From assembly GCA_944470555.2 (NCBI GenBank), contig OX104132.1, positions 7,263,755-7,327,754 of the forward strand: a stretch of DNA of 64,000 nucleotides, given 5' to 3'. The translations under genes and the position numbers were made by a program. The notes below the pieces were generated by a model. It was not told the origin of the DNA. It made no database searches and was given only the letters and a program-made list of their open reading frames with translations. Shown here piece after piece: positions 1-22,947 of this stretch. Numbering within the stretch: position 1 is the stretch's first letter; each line of letters opens with the position of its first letter. This stretch comes from Heterobilharzia americana (taxonomy: Eukaryota > Platyhelminthes > Trematoda > Strigeidida > Schistosomatidae).

Positions 1-950
1 AGATTCAGCTGTTGCTTTATGTGTCAACTTCAGTCAACCGACAAGCATTGCCATAAGTTTTCAGACTATGAATATATATGACAGTTAGCGTTATCCACGA
101 ATCGGTTATCCGCCCCTGGCCTATCAATTTTACATACTCGAGTTGTACATGGAGATACTTGTGACCGAATAGTCTAGTCGTAGATATTCTGACTTCAGTA
201 ATGGAATGGTATGAGATCTAATCTCCAAGGGAGATTGAGTATTGTCAAGATTAAAAACATACCTTGCTGATGAGTGTCCAAAAACCTTCAAAGTAAGTGT
301 TCAGGCCTGTAGACCGATTTTTACTCAGCATCTCGGACCTAATAAGGTTGTAAGTGAACAAAATAATAAGAAATTTATAACTGAGCCAAAGGAAAATGGT
401 TTATGTAATAAAAATGTGAAAATTAAAAAACTAATCCGGTTGAAGAATTGAAAAGTCTAAGAATTAGGAAGTGAATAACAAAGTAGTTTCCGGATTTTGG
501 TTCCGATTGTTGTATTTACTGACAGAGTCACAGAAACACGGAATAATTGTTTCTGTACACCTTTCAGAAGGTTACGTTGTACTTTGTGTCCATTTCAGCC
601 CAATGTTGTATTATGTAATTGTTGACTAATGTGCTCTGACGTTTACTGAGCCATGGTTGTGAAGAAATGTGTTGGTATCCATGTTGGATAACCTACCTCT
701 GTGTACGAGGATGTGGTTTCACAGCTGGGTTGTTTCATTCTCACCACAGAATGAGATTTGTACTAACATCTGTTTGGTCCTACTGAATAAATGATTTATT
801 ATAATCTGCCTCCACTATTGAACTTGTTTAAGGTGTGAAATTCAGTTATTTTAATGCATAAAATATTCTATCAACTTTCACTTAGTCTAAAATGAATAAG
901 GATTGCATTTAAATAACATGCGAAGATTTCTATAGTATGAAAACCAGTGA
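1..950. other. No gene recognised
   Basis: AT-rich sequence without a supported gene. A short open stretch ends at a consensus-like donor (GTAAGT near 290), but no matching acceptor or protein family is visible, so no exon is called. Confidence 0.4.
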
Positions 951-1240
951 AGTAAATATCATGTAGACATAGATTACTTAGAAAGAGTCGATCAAGGAAT
1001 AAAGGTAACGCTAACTGAAGCACAGTATTTGAAATGGTGGAAAAGATTTATAGCTGAGGATGAGGAAAATGGTGTTTCAGTACCATCTGAGTTTTGGTAT
1101 TTTGTTATGGACGTTCCACCATCAGTCTTGGTGACATCTTCAGCACTAACCTTATAAGAAGAAAAGAATGCTAGAATGTTACACGAATATTTAGGTAGTC
1201 TTTTTGCTGATTTTGAGTGTTATTCAGTTGTAAGTTGGTG
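951..1240 (+). pseudogene. Coding-like segment of unknown family, interrupted by one stop
   Basis: One frame is open from 951 to a TAA at 1155-1157 and continues open in the same frame to about 1240. The predicted peptide looks protein-like: it is rich in W, F, E and D and includes YLKWWKRF and SEFWYFVMDVPP. A GTAAGT-like donor lies near 1229. I do not recognise the family. It could be a broken host exon or part of a retroelement gag. The single in-frame stop is why it is called a pseudogene. Confidence 0.25.
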
Positions 1241-1621
1241 AAGGGACTTTTGTCACACCCTGAACTCTTCGACCTTAAATTTCAAAAGGTGACAATGGTA
1301 AAAATTCCTTGTTAGAGTGAGATAGTGGTATTTGTTACTGCCATGAGCTTCGTTGTTAATTCGTTTCCTAACTATTGTCTTGCCTGATGGTAGACTGTTT
1401 TCTTGCTAAGCATACTGTAGATTGAGTTTGTATATCAACCTGTCCGTTGATTGACTTCTTGTTGGAAGGTCGCAACTATATAGATTCTTTTATAGCATTC
1501 AAACCTGATGTTTGGATGATAACAACATTATCCCAGCTGAATTTTTGATAGTGATTCTCTGCATGCAATGAAACAAGCTAACCAGCAGATAAAAAAGACA
1601 TAGGAACTACTCCACGACGAA

Positions 1622-2023
1622 AATGTTTGCTAAACACTGGGCCAAAATTCAGTTGAGCAACTAGACAACTAGATCCAGAGAAAACTCAGGAATTTAGTAA
1701 AAGCTGACCAAATAAAAAAGAAGAACAACGCCGGATGAATGTAAACGGATCAGTCCTACCCAAGTTCTACGGTCGATTCAAGATACACAAGACAAATATC
1801 CACTAAAACCAGCAGTTTAATTACCTGAGACACTGTCGTTCAATCTGTCGTGACACGACAAAAAATCCGAAGCTTAGAGAACACCAAGCCACCACAAAGC
1901 ACACTAATTACTCAAGGGATCCTATTCAGCATAGAAAAGTGTTTTTCCCCTGCCTTCTTGACGGCAGCTGGCTAAATGATTCCAAGCTAGTTTGTTAGCA
2001 ATCATCCATGTTGTGTGTAAGAA
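1622..2023 (+). repeat. Left arm of a 402-bp inverted repeat; PLE reverse-transcriptase piece
   Basis: The reverse complement of 3251-3652 matches this segment over its full 402 bp. I see only two mismatches, both close to the ends. In the plus direction it encodes the piece LPKFYGRFKIHKTNI, which matches the conserved K-hYGLPKhHK region ahead of the catalytic motifs in Penelope-like reverse transcriptases. The frame is broken soon after, so it is a dead fragment. Confidence 0.8.
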
Positions 2024-3250
2024 AATTGATGATCAAAGCTTATTCAGTCTTCATGTTCCACTATTCGCACAACTAAACTTCGCATCGGCTCCGCACCTAA
2101 TTCTACTTTGCAGTTAAATTATGTAACTACTATCAGATGTGTTAGTCAATGTTATGTGTGCTGGAAAGTGGAAAACGTGAATTCCATGTTAGATTTGTTT
2201 ATCAGATCTACACCACTACACTATTATTGACTCGATCACTTTTCGAGCATAAATTATCATTGTTCATAATCATATCAATGTAATCACATCACTTTCAACA
2301 AATAATTTTTATAGTCCTGTTACCTCATATTCTTTGTTTTCATTGGTAGTAAAATTTTCTATATCTCTGGTATGGGTGTTGTATCATTCCTGTTATATGT
2401 ATTGGCTGGGTGTATATTCAATGAACAGAGATTCAGTAATCCATCTCTTTCTCCATCTAATTATATAGGATAGTGGTTTTATCCCACGCTATTGCGTCGT
2501 TGTATTAATGTATGCATTGCAATAGCCAAGTTTTTTCTAGATTATTGGTCTTATTGGAATCTGTTATTCTGTATTCAGCTAGATGCCCATGTTTCGCTAA
2601 TCTAACTGACCTAAACCGGCTAGTTTGACCCACTTACTTGACCTCACAGTCACTGTATGGGATTTGGTAGATTATATTATTTTGCTTAATTGGATAAATA
2701 CAATGCTTTAGCCGACAAAGCTAATTTTGGAGTGAGTTTGTAGGCTTAAATTCCATACTAATTCAAGGCTTGTCGAGAATCCAACATAGTTTCCCATGTT
2801 ATTTCCTTATAGGATAACACAATGGAGGCTGTGAGATCCTTTCTGCTTGCGCTGTCACTATTATTCGTATTCGTATTAGTCATATGGTTTCGTTATTATT
2901 GTGTCTGCAAGAATTTTTTAATTGACTGTGTAGAGGATAATCAGCAATAACGTTTCCTTTGCATTTCAATTCCTTATTTAAGTCCTTACACTTACGAGTG
3001 AGTTTTATAACTCAATCATTTAGACATGTGACTAAACCCGCTCTCACTTACATTGGATGAGATGACTTGAAGTCTAGATACCTGTTAGAGTCTGTCAGTT
3101 TCCCATAGATGTTAGTATCCAGACCCCCGTCTGTCCTTCGTTTTTCTTTGGAATCCACCGTAGCTAATTCTCTCTGTTCACTTTCTATCTCGTGAACTAG
3201 AAAAGAAGCGTTACTAATTAATCATTATCTTCTACAGTTGACTAAAAAAA
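2024..3250. other. Spacer between the inverted repeat arms
   Basis: No long ORF. A second, weaker inverted homology lies inside it: roughly 2903-2960 matches the reverse complement of 3195-3262, around a shared TGCAAGAATTTTTT. The palindrome therefore extends inward in diverged form. LTR-like origin of the middle part was considered but no paired terminal repeats or primer site could be shown. Confidence 0.4.
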
Positions 3251-3652
3251 TTCTTGCACACAACATGGATGATTGCTAACAAACTAGCTTGGAATCATTT
3301 AGCCAGCTGCCGTCAAGAAGGCAGGGGAAAAACACTTTTCTATGCTGAATAGGATCCCTTGAGTAATTAGTGTGCTTTGTGGTGGCTTGGTGTTCTCTAA
3401 GCTTCGGATTTTTTGTCGTGTCACGACAGATTGAACGACAGTGTCTCAGGTAATTAAACTGCTGGTTTTAGTGGATATTTGTCTTGTGTATCTTGAATCG
3501 ACCGTAGAACTTGGGTAGGACTGATCCGTTTACATTCATCCGGCGTTGTTCTTCTTTTTTATTTGGTCAGCTTTTACTAAATTCCTGAGTTTTCTCTGGA
3601 TCTAGTTGTCTAGTTGCTCAACTGAATTTTGGCCCAGTGGTTAGCAAACATT
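3251..3652 (-). repeat. Right arm of the 402-bp inverted repeat; PLE reverse-transcriptase piece
   Basis: Inverted partner of 1622-2023, in minus orientation. Its innermost bases continue into a run of A/T that differs from the left arm. Near-identity implies a recent inverted duplication or ongoing gene conversion. Confidence 0.8.
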
Positions 3653-4079
3653 GCCATTACCATACAACGTTGCATAAGCGTAGGATAACACCACTGTCCT
3701 GAATATTTGGTCCATTACTTATGAAGCATACGAAATGGTTTTTCTGTCATCTTATATCCTGAGGGGTTCTATAATGGGACGATGTGTGTATGAGGTTTCT
3801 TTCTTCAACTTCCAGTAATTCTTTGAGTAATACCAACTTCTTTGCAATCAACTGTGCATAGTAGACATATGTACTGATATTTCTCTAAAGCCTAGAATCT
3901 TCTGTTTACGCTGGAATAATTAATAGTATTATTGTATATTTGCATTATTTTACAAGGTGCCACAAACTGATTATTGCAGGAGTTTCCTTTCATCTTTATG
4001 TTTGCATGCATAATCCCCTTCATAGTGATCAACTGGGTCTGACGCCGGTGGATAACAGTTATTGTTGTTATTATGTTTG

Positions 4080-4227
4080 TTAGCCAGCTTCATGAGCGTT
4101 TCCTCCTATTTGAGACTTGTCAACTGGATGTCACTGTCTCCCGGTGGGCGATCTTGTTCCTACTGAAACTCGAAACCAGGAGCAGTCGCTTTAAATGCTT
4201 GAGCGTTATCCACTAGGTGACCACATC
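4080..4227 (-). repeat. Degenerate Sm-alpha SINE with dead hammerhead
   Basis: Read on the minus strand it has a tRNA-like head with a B-box-like GGTTTCGAGTTTC. This is followed by the ACATCCAG lead-in and hammerhead region. GAAAC is kept, but the CTGATGAG core reads TTGACAAG and the GTC cleavage site is lost. It lies head-to-head with the plus-strand copy at 4255. Confidence 0.6.
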
Positions 4228-4254
4228 TGTCGTACTAGAAGTTTCTGCCTTGAC

Positions 4255-4412
4255 TAAGTGACCCAGTTAATAACCTAGTGGCGTTTGAACCGATGCAGCC
4301 TGGTTTCGTGTCATAGTGGGAACAACATCGTTCACTGGGAGACGGGTAAGTTCAGCTGAAGGGTCCAGAAAGGGAAGAATTGCGTATCCTGGACTCCACT
4401 ACTAGTCACTAT
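4255..4412 (+). repeat. Degenerate Sm-alpha SINE with dead hammerhead
   Basis: Begins with the shared GTGACCCAGTTAATAAC head and ends with the shared TCCACTACTAGTCACTATCC tail. The hammerhead core reads CTGAAGGG instead of CTGATGAG and the GAAAC box is altered. Downstream (about 4412-4450) a body segment containing GGAGCCCATATGCCA recurs inverted at 4640-4680. Confidence 0.6.
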
Positions 4413-4689
4413 CCATCGAGACATCTTCTCAGGAGCCCATATGCCAATAGAAACCGACCAATTCGGTCAAATCAACTACGGGATTTTAAAAGAAACACCG
4501 TAAAGTTGCTATTGTTATTGTTCATTTTTCAGACTTCTGGGATAGTACTCGTTCCATTCTAATGGGGTTAAAAACTTCTTCGAATTACTATTATTTGTTG
4601 ATGCTTGTAATTTCCCACTATTATCCTGGATCTAACTCAGAGGCGCCTGGTGGCATATGGGCTCCCATGCAGATGTCTCAATGTTGCTG

Positions 4690-4945
4690 AAATACTCATC
4701 ATTTTGACCATCTGAGATAGCCATAGTTTGGCAGACTGGTATTTATACTGAGTGATGATTGAGGGTGAAATGAAAATTTGAACCACGCGCGGACTCGAAC
4801 CGGCAACCACCGGGTTTCCGGCCCGGTGATCTACCAACTGAGCTGCAGGTCCGACTGCTGGCCAGATTTTTATTTCACTGGTGGTTGCTGGTTTGAATCC
4901 GGCCGTGGTCCAAATTTTCATTTCATCTTCAATCATCACTCAGTG
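4690..4945 (-). repeat. tRNA-derived SINE (family A) folded back on itself
   Basis: The minus strand of about 4777-4860 contains CAGCTCAGTTGGTAGATC (D-arm/A-box-like), a five-pair CCGGG/CCCGG anticodon-type stem with a 7-nt loop, and the B box GGTTCGAGTCC, so it is plainly tRNA-derived. A second, diverged 3' half with the reverse polarity (GGTTTGAATCC) sits at 4879-4944. The two halves form an inverted repeat with arms near 66 bp. Position 33 of the loop is C rather than U and there is no aminoacyl stem, so it is not called a tRNA gene. Confidence 0.65.
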
Positions 4946-4979
4946 TGGGAATTCACATTTATGGTTTAATTGTTGGTGG

Positions 4980-5165
4980 CTAGCAGTGGAATACAGGACG
5001 CGCATTTCGCCCTATGTATGACTCATCATTTGGATACACCTGGAACCCAGTGAGCGGTGGTGTTTCCACTGAGGCTCGAACCGGGTACCTTTCATTTCAA
5101 ACACCAAGGTTTCATCCATTAGACTACTGAAGCACGAGATCCACCTCTTGTGCAACTGGTTTTGG
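4980..5165 (-). repeat. Sm-alpha SINE with near-intact but mutated hammerhead
   Basis: The minus strand shows the tRNA-like head, B box GGTTCGAGCCTC, the CTCACTGGG block, then the hammerhead and the TTCCACTGCTAGCC tail. The core reads ATGATGAG and GAAAT, one change in each conserved block relative to CTGATGAG and GAAAC. The GCGCGTC cleavage segment is kept. Predicted to be inactive or weak. Confidence 0.7.
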
Positions 5166-5734
5166 CTACTATTATCTACTGATACTTTTAATTCCCTGTT
5201 GTTATGCCGGATCGAAGTGACCGATGTTTGGTGGCACATAGTCTCCTGAGCGGATTCCACTATACTGCTTCAATACTCATTGTTATAAACTCCTCGGTGT
5301 ATACAGCGATCTTTGCGTAAAGTTCTTATTCAAAAGTTCTTAATAACTCAGTCATTATTAGCTTAGAGAGATACTGACTATTTTTCTTATGGACCAAACA
5401 GTTAGCATCTTGCGTGTTGTCTTAACCAAAAATGGGAGTGTTTAACTGCCACTTTTCGTCTTAAAGTCTTTAAAGACGATTTAAGATACATGAAGGTTGA
5501 CGGTCAAGTCATCCTAATCTTCTACTCTCCTACTATTTATTACATCTAAGACCTCAGAGTAACAATTCATAGGTGAACTGCTTTCATGCAACGCCTGCCT
5601 GTCTCATCCACATCATTCAACATTGAAGTTTTCTAGAACCATACACTATTCGAGATGGTCTTATAGTAAAATGTCTTCCAAGCACTTATCAAATTCACAG
5701 AAGAACCTATTATGAAAGTATCAGATAGTTGTAG

Positions 5735-5885
5735 CTTGACAGACTTTTATTGCCGATACCGGATGTTGATTGGAGGTAAAAGGAAAATTTGGGACACGAC
5801 AGGATTCTAACCAGTAATCACTGGGTTTCCGGCTCGATGTTCTATCAACAAAGCCAAGAGACCCGACTACCGATCAGATTTTCAC
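5735..5885 (-). repeat. tRNA-derived SINE (family A), diverged copy
   Basis: Same order as the copy at 4777: a GCCGGAAACCC loop region, a B-box-like GGTTAGAATCC, then the AAATTTTCCTTTTACC tail on the minus strand. Mutations are spread throughout. Confidence 0.5.
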
Positions 5886-6029
5886 TTCACTTCAATTCCC
5901 AAAGGTTCTGCCAGACTGTCATGTGAATTCGTGACCCGTTACTACCACTTGATCGTGCTCACTGGACTTCTCATATCAATCCAAATCGAGTTGAATTAGA
6001 TAGGGGAAGCATCATATTGCTTATCATTT

Positions 6030-6115
6030 TGACGATCTGAGTGAGACAGCCGTGGTTTGGGAGACTTGTATTATTGATACTTTGCGACGATTGTAGGTGA
6101 AATGAAAATTTAGAC
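6030..6115 (-). repeat. tRNA-derived SINE (family A), tail only
   Basis: Carries the family tail (AAATTTTCATTTCACCT and the segment before it), but the tRNA-like head is missing. Confidence 0.4.
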
Positions 6116-6800
6116 CTCGCTAGTATTATATGAAATTGTCTTTTAAATGAAATTGTAATTAAATCACAGCCTGTGAAGTATGATCCAGAATAAACAATGA
6201 ATACTTTCCAAAATAAGCTCAACATACATGTTAAACAAAGGTCATTCTTCTCATGTTGATGTCAATGGTAAAATACGAGAAGATAGATTGTTTCGTAAGA
6301 TAAAAAATTTGTTTAAATTAACCATTTTATTGAAACCCCAAACTGTTCTACATTCGATTCATGTTTAATCTGTTCAAGTTCTATCATATTAATGATTCTA
6401 AGTGTAAAATATTGATGCAACGAAGAACTTTAGAAGTATTCTTTTTTTGATAGGGAGTGGTTGGGTGGCTAGAGGAGTACATAGGATACTAGAAAAATCA
6501 TTAAATACGTGAAATGATAGATGTAGCTATGAAGAGAATCCAAAATCTAGAACAAAATAATTTCGTCTTCCTTCTTAACTTTTAATATGAGAACTGGATC
6601 AAGTATGTGCGGAAAGTTGCCAAAACAAAATAAACACGCATATTTTCACATGAGTGATTATGTAACTTAGTGAAGCACGATCGTATGAATCTGTTATTGT
6701 GTCTACAGTAAAATAGGTGTGCATATCACAATGTGTGGTCTGTTTTGAAGCCGTAGCGTTGCCGAGATTATATGTTCTCATGTTGTTTGGGCTATTCTAA
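6116..6800. other. No gene recognised
   Basis: AT-rich with scattered short ORFs and no family signature. Confidence 0.4.
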
Positions 6801-8115
6801 CGGCCACCATAGTAACGAGTGAAACAACCAATTAGGTTTTAGCATTTCGGCTGCATAGGTAGGTTTTCATAAAATCAAGATATCTGTTGGTGTTGTTGTT
6901 GTTGTTGTTAGGGTGGCCTTGAAAGTTGAACAAAGTTGCTTCACATTGAAGTTGGGTATGGTAACAGAGGCAATACGAGTGATTATGATGGCCATCCACA
7001 CGATAACTGAAGTAACCAATTGGACTTCTTTATTTTATGAAAATCTAACTTTTCAATATAAATAAGGCAACCTTATTGGTTATTTCAGTCGTTGCCAGGG
7101 TGACGTTTAAAGCATGAATGATTCCAAAGACTGCCTTAGCAACAAACCAGATAACCATTTATTTTTTGAAATTTCGAAGTGATTTTAAGAGTCACCCTTT
7201 CAACCGCTGAAAAGCCAATCAGACTTTAGTACTTCTTTTGCGATAGTAGATTTTTACGAAATAAAGGTAGATAGTTGGCTATTTCAGCGGTTGCTAAATT
7301 TACCTTTAGAGCTGCTCACTTCCTGTATATATCAGGGTGGGATTTTAATAGTACCCGTACCCCAACGGCTGAAGTGGCCAACTGGATTTCTGTATTTAGG
7401 GCTGAAATGCTAGTTTTCATAAAGCCGAGATGGGGTGACTTTCAAGACCGCCCTAGCAACTGATGAGATATCTAATTACATTCTTCTATTTTATGAAAAA
7501 GTACTTTTCCAAGCAAAATACAGAAGCCTGATTGATCATTCAGCAACCGCTAGGGTGGCCGTAAAGCCACCCCCAAGATATTCAATTGGTTATTCGAATG
7601 GTTGCCAGAGTTGTCTTTGAAGTCAATCATGTAAAGCGTGCTCAGTTCGAAGGGCTTGTTTGTCTTCCCTAAAGCTAGGTCAGGCAAAGGATTGACTGTG
7701 AAAGCCACTGTAGCAACTGCTGAAATAACCAATTAGGTCAATAGTATTTCGCCGGGGTAGGCAGTTTTTCATCAGATAAAAAAAGTGATTAGTTGTCTCA
7801 ACATTCGCTATAGTGGTCCTAAGAGTTACTAAGGCATAGGAGTGGTTCCGAAGGCCATCCGGCCACTGTTGAAATAACCAATTAGGTTTCTATATTTTAT
7901 GAATAAACGACCCATGCAACCGAAATAAGAAAAACCTAGTAGGTTATTTCAGTGTTTGCTTAAGCTGGAAGTTTGAGTGACTGAGTAATTCTGAAGGCCA
8001 CAATACCAGCTTTTGGAATAACCAATCAGAGTTCTACATCTTCTGGAAAGACTACCTTACCAGTCAAAATAAATAAATGTATTTGTTTATTTTAGTCATT
8101 GGGGAGATACCTTTC
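6800..8115. repeat. Array of diverged palindromic units
   Basis: The motif GGTTATTTCAG plus GTTGC and its reverse complement GCAAC plus CTGAAATAACC alternate along the region. Plus-oriented cores lie near 7076, 7268, 7532, 7584, 7787, 7942 and 8085. Minus-oriented cores lie near 6818, 7010, 7145, 7212, 7375, 7460, 7715, 7870 and 8010. Between opposed cores lie GGGTGGCC...AAAG or ATTTTATGAAAA spacers. The result is a chain of imperfect stem-loops. One isolated unit recurs at 18600-18785. A (GTT)n run at 6891-6909 sits inside. Confidence 0.65.
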
Positions 8116-8286
8116 TAAAGCCAGACCATTGGACGATTGAATTTCAACAACAAAAGAATTATTCTGGTACCTTGACATAATCATCCAAATTTAACTACTG
8201 TCCAGCATTCATTAGCGACATGCTGAAAGATGCTACTTCCCAAAGTTCAAATGAGAAGGCATGACCTCTACCACCTGTAGTTGAAA

Positions 8287-11026
8287 GATGCTGCCTAGGA
8301 AGGTAGGTGAAAGAGACAACTTCCTCTAGATTTCTCCCGTTGATGATGATTGATGCTGGTTGCTGCTGTTGTCGGTTGGTTATCTTCATCATCTCCGTCT
8401 TCTCTACGTTCTCCTGAAGGAAGTCCCGTCTTCGATACCTAGCCTCTTCTGCCAACTTGTTGGTTTTCGATATTAGACATAAATCATCATTGGCGAAATC
8501 CAAATCTTCTAGGGTCTTTTCGTCGGTCCAGAGTATGCCGCTCTTCTCACTCCTCATAATTTCTTGCATGATACAGTCAAGTCGACCACAATCAGGAAGA
8601 TGATCGGTGATAGTAGGCGGCAGCCTTGTTTTACTCCTTCCTGTCTTCCCTTCAAAGATATCACCGAGTTTTCTGTTGTGTCTTCACTTGGCATGTAGCA
8701 TCATATAGCATATATAGCTGTTGAATGAGATTGATAAAGGTTTGTGGCACTCCGTAGTGTTGAAGCAACTGCCAAATTACTTCCCGGTCGACGCTGTCAA
8801 AGGCCTTTTCAAAGTCGACGAAGTTGAGGTAAAGATCCCGTTGACTGCTATTCTATGCTCTGTTCATTGATGATAATGCGTAGCGTAGCGTTGCAATTTG
8901 ATCCGCACATGATTTGTTCTTCCTGAAACCAGGCAGCCTGTTCCGGTCGTAATTTCGGGTCCAGAGCATCTTTTAGTCTCTCCAGGATGATGCGGCATAA
9001 TATTTTGCTTCGGGTGGACAGCAGCATGATTCCTCCCCAGTTCGTGCAAAGACTTAGGCCTCCCTTCTTTAGGAGTTTGACAACATAGCCCTTCTTCCAA
9101 TCAACCAGCAGGTACGTTTCGCTCCTTCTTTCCTTCCAAACCTTCTGCAGTAGTGGTGTGAACATGTCCACTGTTGTCTCTGCGTATGTTTTCACTGCTT
9201 CTGGTGGAATTCCACCTGATCCTGCTGCTTTCCCAGATTTCATCAAATCTATGGCTCTCACGACTTCACTTCTGCTTTTGTCGGAGGGCTTGTGTTCACT
9301 GATAGTTCTGTGGCTGCGCTGCTGGTGGTATTTCTGGACGAGTCACAGGTGGTGGTGGTGGTGGTGGTTGTTAGTTCAATAGTTTTTTGAAGTGGTCAGC
9401 CCATCGTTTCTTTTGTTTCTCCTCTTTGGTAACTAGCTTCCCTTCACTATCTTTCATTGGCTTCAACTGTGTTGATCTCTTCCCTCCCAGATAGTAACCT
9501 GGTTATTTGAAAGAATGTTGTCAGGTCTCTGTCTCTCTTACATTTAGCCTGTTCGGCTTCACTTGCAAGTGTGTCGTAGAAGTGGCTTTTGTCTTTCAAC
9601 GCACTCTTCTTCACTTCTTTGCCAGTGTTATATAGGTTGTACTCAGTCCCTCTTTTCGTTGTTCGTCCCTGCATTGCACTGCACTGCACTGGTTCATCTT
9701 CTGCTTTACCATCTTCCTCTCCCTCCTCTTTCAGCTTCCATATGTCCGTCGAGATCCATTGCTTGTCCTGTTTCTTCTTCCTTCCTAACACGGTTATAGA
9801 GGTTTCTTTCCACATCTCTTTCAAAGAGTTCCGGTTTTCTTCCACGAAGGTTCCTTCAGGAATGCTTCTTAATACCTGGCATTTTTTCGTGAAGGCCGAC
9901 GTGAAGATGTCCTTTGTAGTTTCGTCTTTCAGTTCAGCTTATGTTCTGGGTGTTGAACTGGAACTGGTCTATCACCAGCTTCTTTCAGCTGAAGGCTTTC
10001 AACTTGATTTGGAAGGTTTCTTTTACTAGATTATGGTCTGAACTTACCTACATCTGCTCCTCTTCGTGATCTTGTGTCCAGTAGGCTGCATCTCCATTTT
10101 CTCCAGATTGAGGTGAAGTCGATCTGATTTTTAGTGTGTCCATCTGGTGAAATCCATGTCGGTTTGTAAATATACTTGTGTTTGTACACACTGCCTCCAA
10201 TCACCAAATCATTAAGTGCGCAGAAGTTCGCGAACAGTTCTCCTTTCGCATTCATTTCACCAAGTGCCTCTCGACCCATGATGAGTTCTCTTCCTGTGTT
10301 GTCCCCTAACAGTTTGGCATCCATATCACCCATTGGAATTTTGATGTCACCATCTGCGGTGGGGTCGGGTCTTTTCCATTACTGATTGTAGTTGTCTGTA
10401 GAATTCCTCCTTCTTCTCTTGATCTGCATTATTTTAGGTGGATAGCGTAGCATTGTATGATTGTGACTTTCCTTCCTTTTCAGTTGAGTCTTGCTGTCAT
10501 GATCGTGGAGGAGTTTGGTTCCCATTGCATGAGAGCCTTTGATACTCTTGAAGACATCATAATAGTCACTCCAAAACTCAGTATGCTCGTGGTTGTCGTC
10601 TAGGTGACATGATCGGAGTAGATTATTGACTTTCCAGTTGACAGTTTGGAGAGTCCACTTCAATTCCATCTGCTTTCTCAGATTCCTAGCACTTCTATAC
10701 CATACCTTCTCACTTCTTTGACAATCTGGGCAGCTTTTCCAGCCAGCTTCAAACATTGTGCGGACATTCCATGTCCCCATGTTTACTTTTGCTTTCATCG
10801 AGAGAAGAGCAGACGTATCGGCCAATTGGCTTTCCGAATGCTTTCACCAACTGGTGTCACTTCGTCTCCCCGATTCCAGTGAGGAATAAGTTTATTTCTT
10901 ATATTTTCTTTGTGCTTTGAAGTTTCTTTAGCGATTGAATTGGTTTTATGGGGTAGGGTTGCTAGCTCTATGCCCAACGTTCCCTGTTTATCTGGGCTTA
11001 GGACTGTCTAGTAACTAGTGAACTAG
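8287..11026 (-). mobile_element. RTE-A LINE, copy 1 (EN and RT pieces, multiply frameshifted)
   Basis: Read on the minus strand from 11026 downward: a 5' leader, an endonuclease start MGTWNVRTMFEAG (near 10780), an endonuclease core MGDMDAKLLGDNTGREL ... TWISPDGHTKNQID (10333-10090), a linker (9845-9447), and RT domains containing MKSGKAAGSGGIPPEAV (9261-9200), DWKKGYVV, FEKAFDSVDREVIWQLL (about 8830-8770) and the catalytic-box region LDFANDDL (about 8500). The 3' end, including the last thumb region and UTR, is missing. Frames change many times, so no functional protein is made. RTE-type enzymes nick DNA with the apurinic-like endonuclease and prime reverse transcription at the nick. A second copy at 33291-36027 is almost identical. 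Confidence 0.85.
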
Positions 11027-11156
11027 TTAACCAGGCAAGGTTACTCAGATGCGTGGTCAAATTATTTCATATAGTCAAAATAAGGCAGTTGTTTCACTGA
11101 AGCAATATGTTGCAGCAAAAATTTAATCGATGATCTTTATTCTTCATTTTTCCTAG

Positions 11157-22947
<11,791 letters not shown>

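Noticed and set aside
2024..3250. Solo LTR in the inverted-repeat spacer
   Set aside because: No matching terminal repeat, TG...CA ends or target-site duplication could be shown.
4777..4860. Functional tRNA gene on the minus strand
   Set aside because: Anticodon-type stem and B box are good, but there is no acceptor stem, position 33 is not U, and diverged copies with the same tail exist elsewhere, so it is a SINE head.
6800..8115. CRISPR-like array
   Set aside because: Units alternate in orientation, vary in spacing and diverge strongly, in a eukaryotic context; this is a palindromic repeat array.
9563..10029. Plus-strand ORFs of 78 and 146 codons (and their twins at 34564-35030)
   Set aside because: They are antisense to the RTE-A coding pieces and rise and fall with them.
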